Part shown: positions 62,478-64,000 of the stretch, piece by piece | Layout: each line of letters opens with the position of its first letter | How positions within the stretch are numbered: position 1 is the stretch's first letter | Assembly: GCF_032681285.1 (NCBI RefSeq) | Contig: NZ_CP136336.1 | Coordinates: 5,257,001 to 5,321,000 of the forward strand | Length of the DNA stretch: 64,000 bases | Reading direction: 5' to 3' | Source of the DNA: Piscinibacter gummiphilus | Lineage (GTDB): Bacteria; Pseudomonadota; Gammaproteobacteria; Burkholderiales; Burkholderiaceae_C | The notes under the pieces: generated by a model | Databases searched by the model: none | Told to the model about the DNA's origin: nothing | What the model saw: only the letters and a program-made list of their open reading frames with translations | Position numbers and translations under genes: made by a program

Positions 62478-62502
62478 ATCTCGCTTTCCCGCGGATGCCG
62501 TG

Positions 62503-62754
62503 ATGTCTTCTCCCCGCCTGTCCGACCTGCCCAACGGGGCCCGCAGCACCGTCACGGCCTTGAGCGCACACGCCCCGCAAGCCGATGACGCGATGCTGCG
62601 CCGCCTGGCCGAGCTGGGCTTCCTGCCGGGCGAGCCGGTGGAGGTGCTGCGCCGGGGGCCGGGTGGCCGTGAGCCCCTGGCCGTGCAGATCGGCGAGACA
62701 CTGTTCGCCTTGCGCCTGGTCGAAGCGCAGTGCGTGGAGGTTGCGGCGCCATGA
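62503..62754 (+). CDS. feoA: Ferrous iron transport protein A
   Basis: 83 residues, an SH3-like FeoA: DDAMLRRLAELGFLPGEPVEVLRRGPGGREPLAVQIGETLFALRLVEAQCVEV. A GTG at 62500 directly precedes the ATG and may also serve. It is a cytoplasmic partner of FeoB. Its stop overlaps feoB (ATGA). Confidence 0.93.
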   Translation: MSSPRLSDLPNGARSTVTALSAHAPQADDAMLRRLAELGFLPGEPVEVLRRGPGGREPLAVQIGETLFALRLVEAQCVEVAAP

Positions 62755-64000
62755 GCAACACCACGGCGCTGAAGGTCGCGCTGGTCGGCAACCCGAACTG
62801 CGGCAAGACCGCGCTCTTCAACCTGCTCACCGGCGCCCGCCAGAAGGTCGCCAACTACGCGGGCGTGACGGTCGAGCGCAAGGTCGGCACCGCCACGCTG
62901 AAGAGCGGCCGCACCGTCTCGGTGGTCGACCTGCCCGGCGCCTACAGCCTGACGCCATCGACGCCCGATGAAGCGGTGACGCGCGACGTGGTGCTCGGCC
63001 GGCGCGCCGACGAAGCGGCGCCCGATGCCATCGTCGCCGTGGTCGACGCGACCAACCTGCCGATGAACCTGCGCCTGGTGCTCGAACTCAAGCGCCTGGG
63101 CCGGCCGATGCTGCTCTCGCTCAACATGGCCGACGTGGCCCGCGCGCGCGGCCTGCAGATCGACGTGGCGCGCCTGAGCGCCGAGCTGGGCATGCCGGTG
63201 GTGGAGACGGTGGCGGTGCAGAGCCAGGGCCACGCCGCCCTGCTGGCCCAGCTCGAACAGCAGTCGCAATGGCCCACGGCACCGGCCGTCACCAGCGAAG
63301 CGCCGAGCCCGATCGAGCTGCAGCGCGAGGTGCGGCGCATCCTCGCCGTGGCCGCGCCCACGGCGATGCAGTTCAAGCGCTTCAACCACCGGCTCGACGC
63401 GGTGGTGATGCACCCGGTGGCCGGTCTCGCCTTGCTCGCGCTCTTGCTGTTCCTGATGTTCCAGGCAGTGTTCTCCTGGGCCGCGCTGCCGATGGACGCC
63501 ATCAAGGCCGCCACCGAAGCGGCCGGCGCGTGGCTCACCACGCACATGGCCGACGGGCCGCTGCGCAGCCTGCTCGTCGACGGCGTGATCGCCGGGGCAG
63601 GCGGCGTGCTGGTGTTCCTGCCGCAGATCCTGATCCTCTTCTTCTTCATCCTCCTCCTCGAGGACTCGGGCTACCTGCCGCGTGCCGCTTTCCTGCTCGA
63701 CACGGTGATGGGCAAGGTGGGGCTCTCGGGGCGGGCGTTCATCCCGCTGCTCTCCAGCTTCGCGTGTGCGATCCCCGGGATCATGGCCACGCGCACCATC
63801 CCCAACTGGCGCGACCGGCTAGCGACCATCATGGTGGCACCGCTGATGACCTGCTCGGCGCGGCTGCCGGTCTACGCACTGCTCATCAGCGCCTTCATCC
63901 CCGAGCGCCACATCGGCCCGTTCAACCTGCAGGGGCTCACGCTTTTCGGGCTCTACGTGGCGGGCGTGCTGTCGGCGATGGTGGTGGCCTGGGCGCTCAA
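62751..64000 (+). CDS. feoB: Ferrous iron transporter FeoB (partial, runs off window)
   Basis: The first 416 codons are present. The N-terminal GTPase domain shows G1 GNPNCGKTALFN near residue 13, G2 Thr in NYAGVTVE, G3 DLPGAYSL near 60, and G4 NMAD near 125. The membrane part begins about residue 220, with the core gate region ACAIPGIMATRTI near 340 and MTCSARLPVY near 370. It imports Fe2+ across the inner membrane under Fur control. The remaining approximately 200 residues lie beyond the edge. Confidence 0.95.
   Translation, partial: MSNTTALKVALVGNPNCGKTALFNLLTGARQKVANYAGVTVERKVGTATLKSGRTVSVVDLPGAYSLTPSTPDEAVTRDVVLGRRADEAAPDAIVAVVDATNLPMNLRLVLELKRLGRPMLLSLNMADVARARGLQIDVARLSAELGMPVVETVAVQSQGHAALLAQLEQQSQWPTAPAVTSEAPSPIELQREVRRILAVAAPTAMQFKRFNHRLDAVVMHPVAGLALLALLLFLMFQAVFSWAALPMDAIKAATEAAGAWLTTHMADGPLRSLLVDGVIAGAGGVLVFLPQILILFFFILLLEDSGYLPRAAFLLDTVMGKVGLSGRAFIPLLSSFACAIPGIMATRTIPNWRDRLATIMVAPLMTCSARLPVYALLISAFIPERHIGPFNLQGLTLFGLYVAGVLSAMVVAWAL

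Overview
The window is about 64 kb of GC-rich chromosomal DNA (roughly two-thirds or more G+C) with tightly packed genes, many overlapping by 1-4 bases as ATGA, GTGA or TGATG. Gene content and order point to a betaproteobacterium of the order Burkholderiales, probably the Rubrivivax/Roseateles/Methylibium/Comamonadaceae side. Evidence includes rsmB-DUF4390-ntrY-ntrX, pilT-cNMP-pilU next to yggS, rsmI/yraN-SIS-BON, lplT-alr-radA, and an intergenic repeat (about 21512) that I recall from Comamonadaceae genomes. I see no IS element, phage, CRISPR array or rRNA. Sixty-three protein genes (one a 24-codon leader peptide) and one tRNA gene are supported; feoB runs off the right edge. No gene-free gap exceeds about 300 bases.

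Layout. 0.1-6.7 kb (minus): tRNA-Phe, a short NtrX-like regulator, NtrY-like kinase, DUF4390, RsmB and a GlcD-type FAD oxidase. 6.8-13.8 kb (plus): a seven-gene overlapping RDD / SpoIIM-like / membrane protein / DUF4129 / DUF4350 / MoxR / DUF58 operon. 13.8-18.9 kb: a DUF805 protein ending in a type IV pilin-like helix, a PduO-type cobalamin adenosyltransferase, aroG with an upstream attenuator, TldD and two small exported proteins. 18.9-21.5 kb: rsmI diverging from yraN-diaA-dolP. 21.6-26.2 kb: a 3-hydroxyisobutyrate dehydrogenase-like enzyme, pilU, a cNMP-binding protein, pilT and yggS. 26.3-33.4 kb: amino-acid metabolism (putA, proC, gdhA) with a GFA enzyme and a tautomerase/LysR pair. 33.4-39.6 kb: a diguanylate cyclase, ubiA, an exported nucleosidase, DUF2214, prfC and a Fpg/Nei glycosylase. 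39.7-43.9 kb: an Omp85-like barrel, an AhpD-like enzyme and a bufferin (copper-buffering RiPP) operon. 44-51.8 kb: a 7TM-GGDEF protein, regulators with clear palindromic operators, an aromatic aminotransferase, glutathione peroxidase and a response regulator. 51.8-64 kb: EamA, lplT, alr, arfB, HD-GYP, LysE/MocR, radA, two lipoproteins and Fur-box-preceded feoAB.

How parts work together. The best find is upstream of aroG: a 24-codon leader peptide with six Phe, one Tyr and one Trp, followed by a GC-rich hairpin with nine T. A copy of the hairpin's 3' arm lies inside the leader and can form an antiterminator. A good extended -10 promoter places the transcription start at or next to the leader AUG, so the leader may be translated leaderlessly. 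The bufferin operon has a second regulatory hairpin: a terminator between precursor and maturase, set against a maturase start with no visible Shine-Dalgarno. Two divergent regulator/target pairs carry perfect palindromes (TTACCTGCCAGGTAA for an XRE protein, TGTCGG-N4-CCGACA for a Crp/Fnr protein). Cyclic-di-GMP turnover is represented by two GGDEF proteins and one HD-GYP protein.
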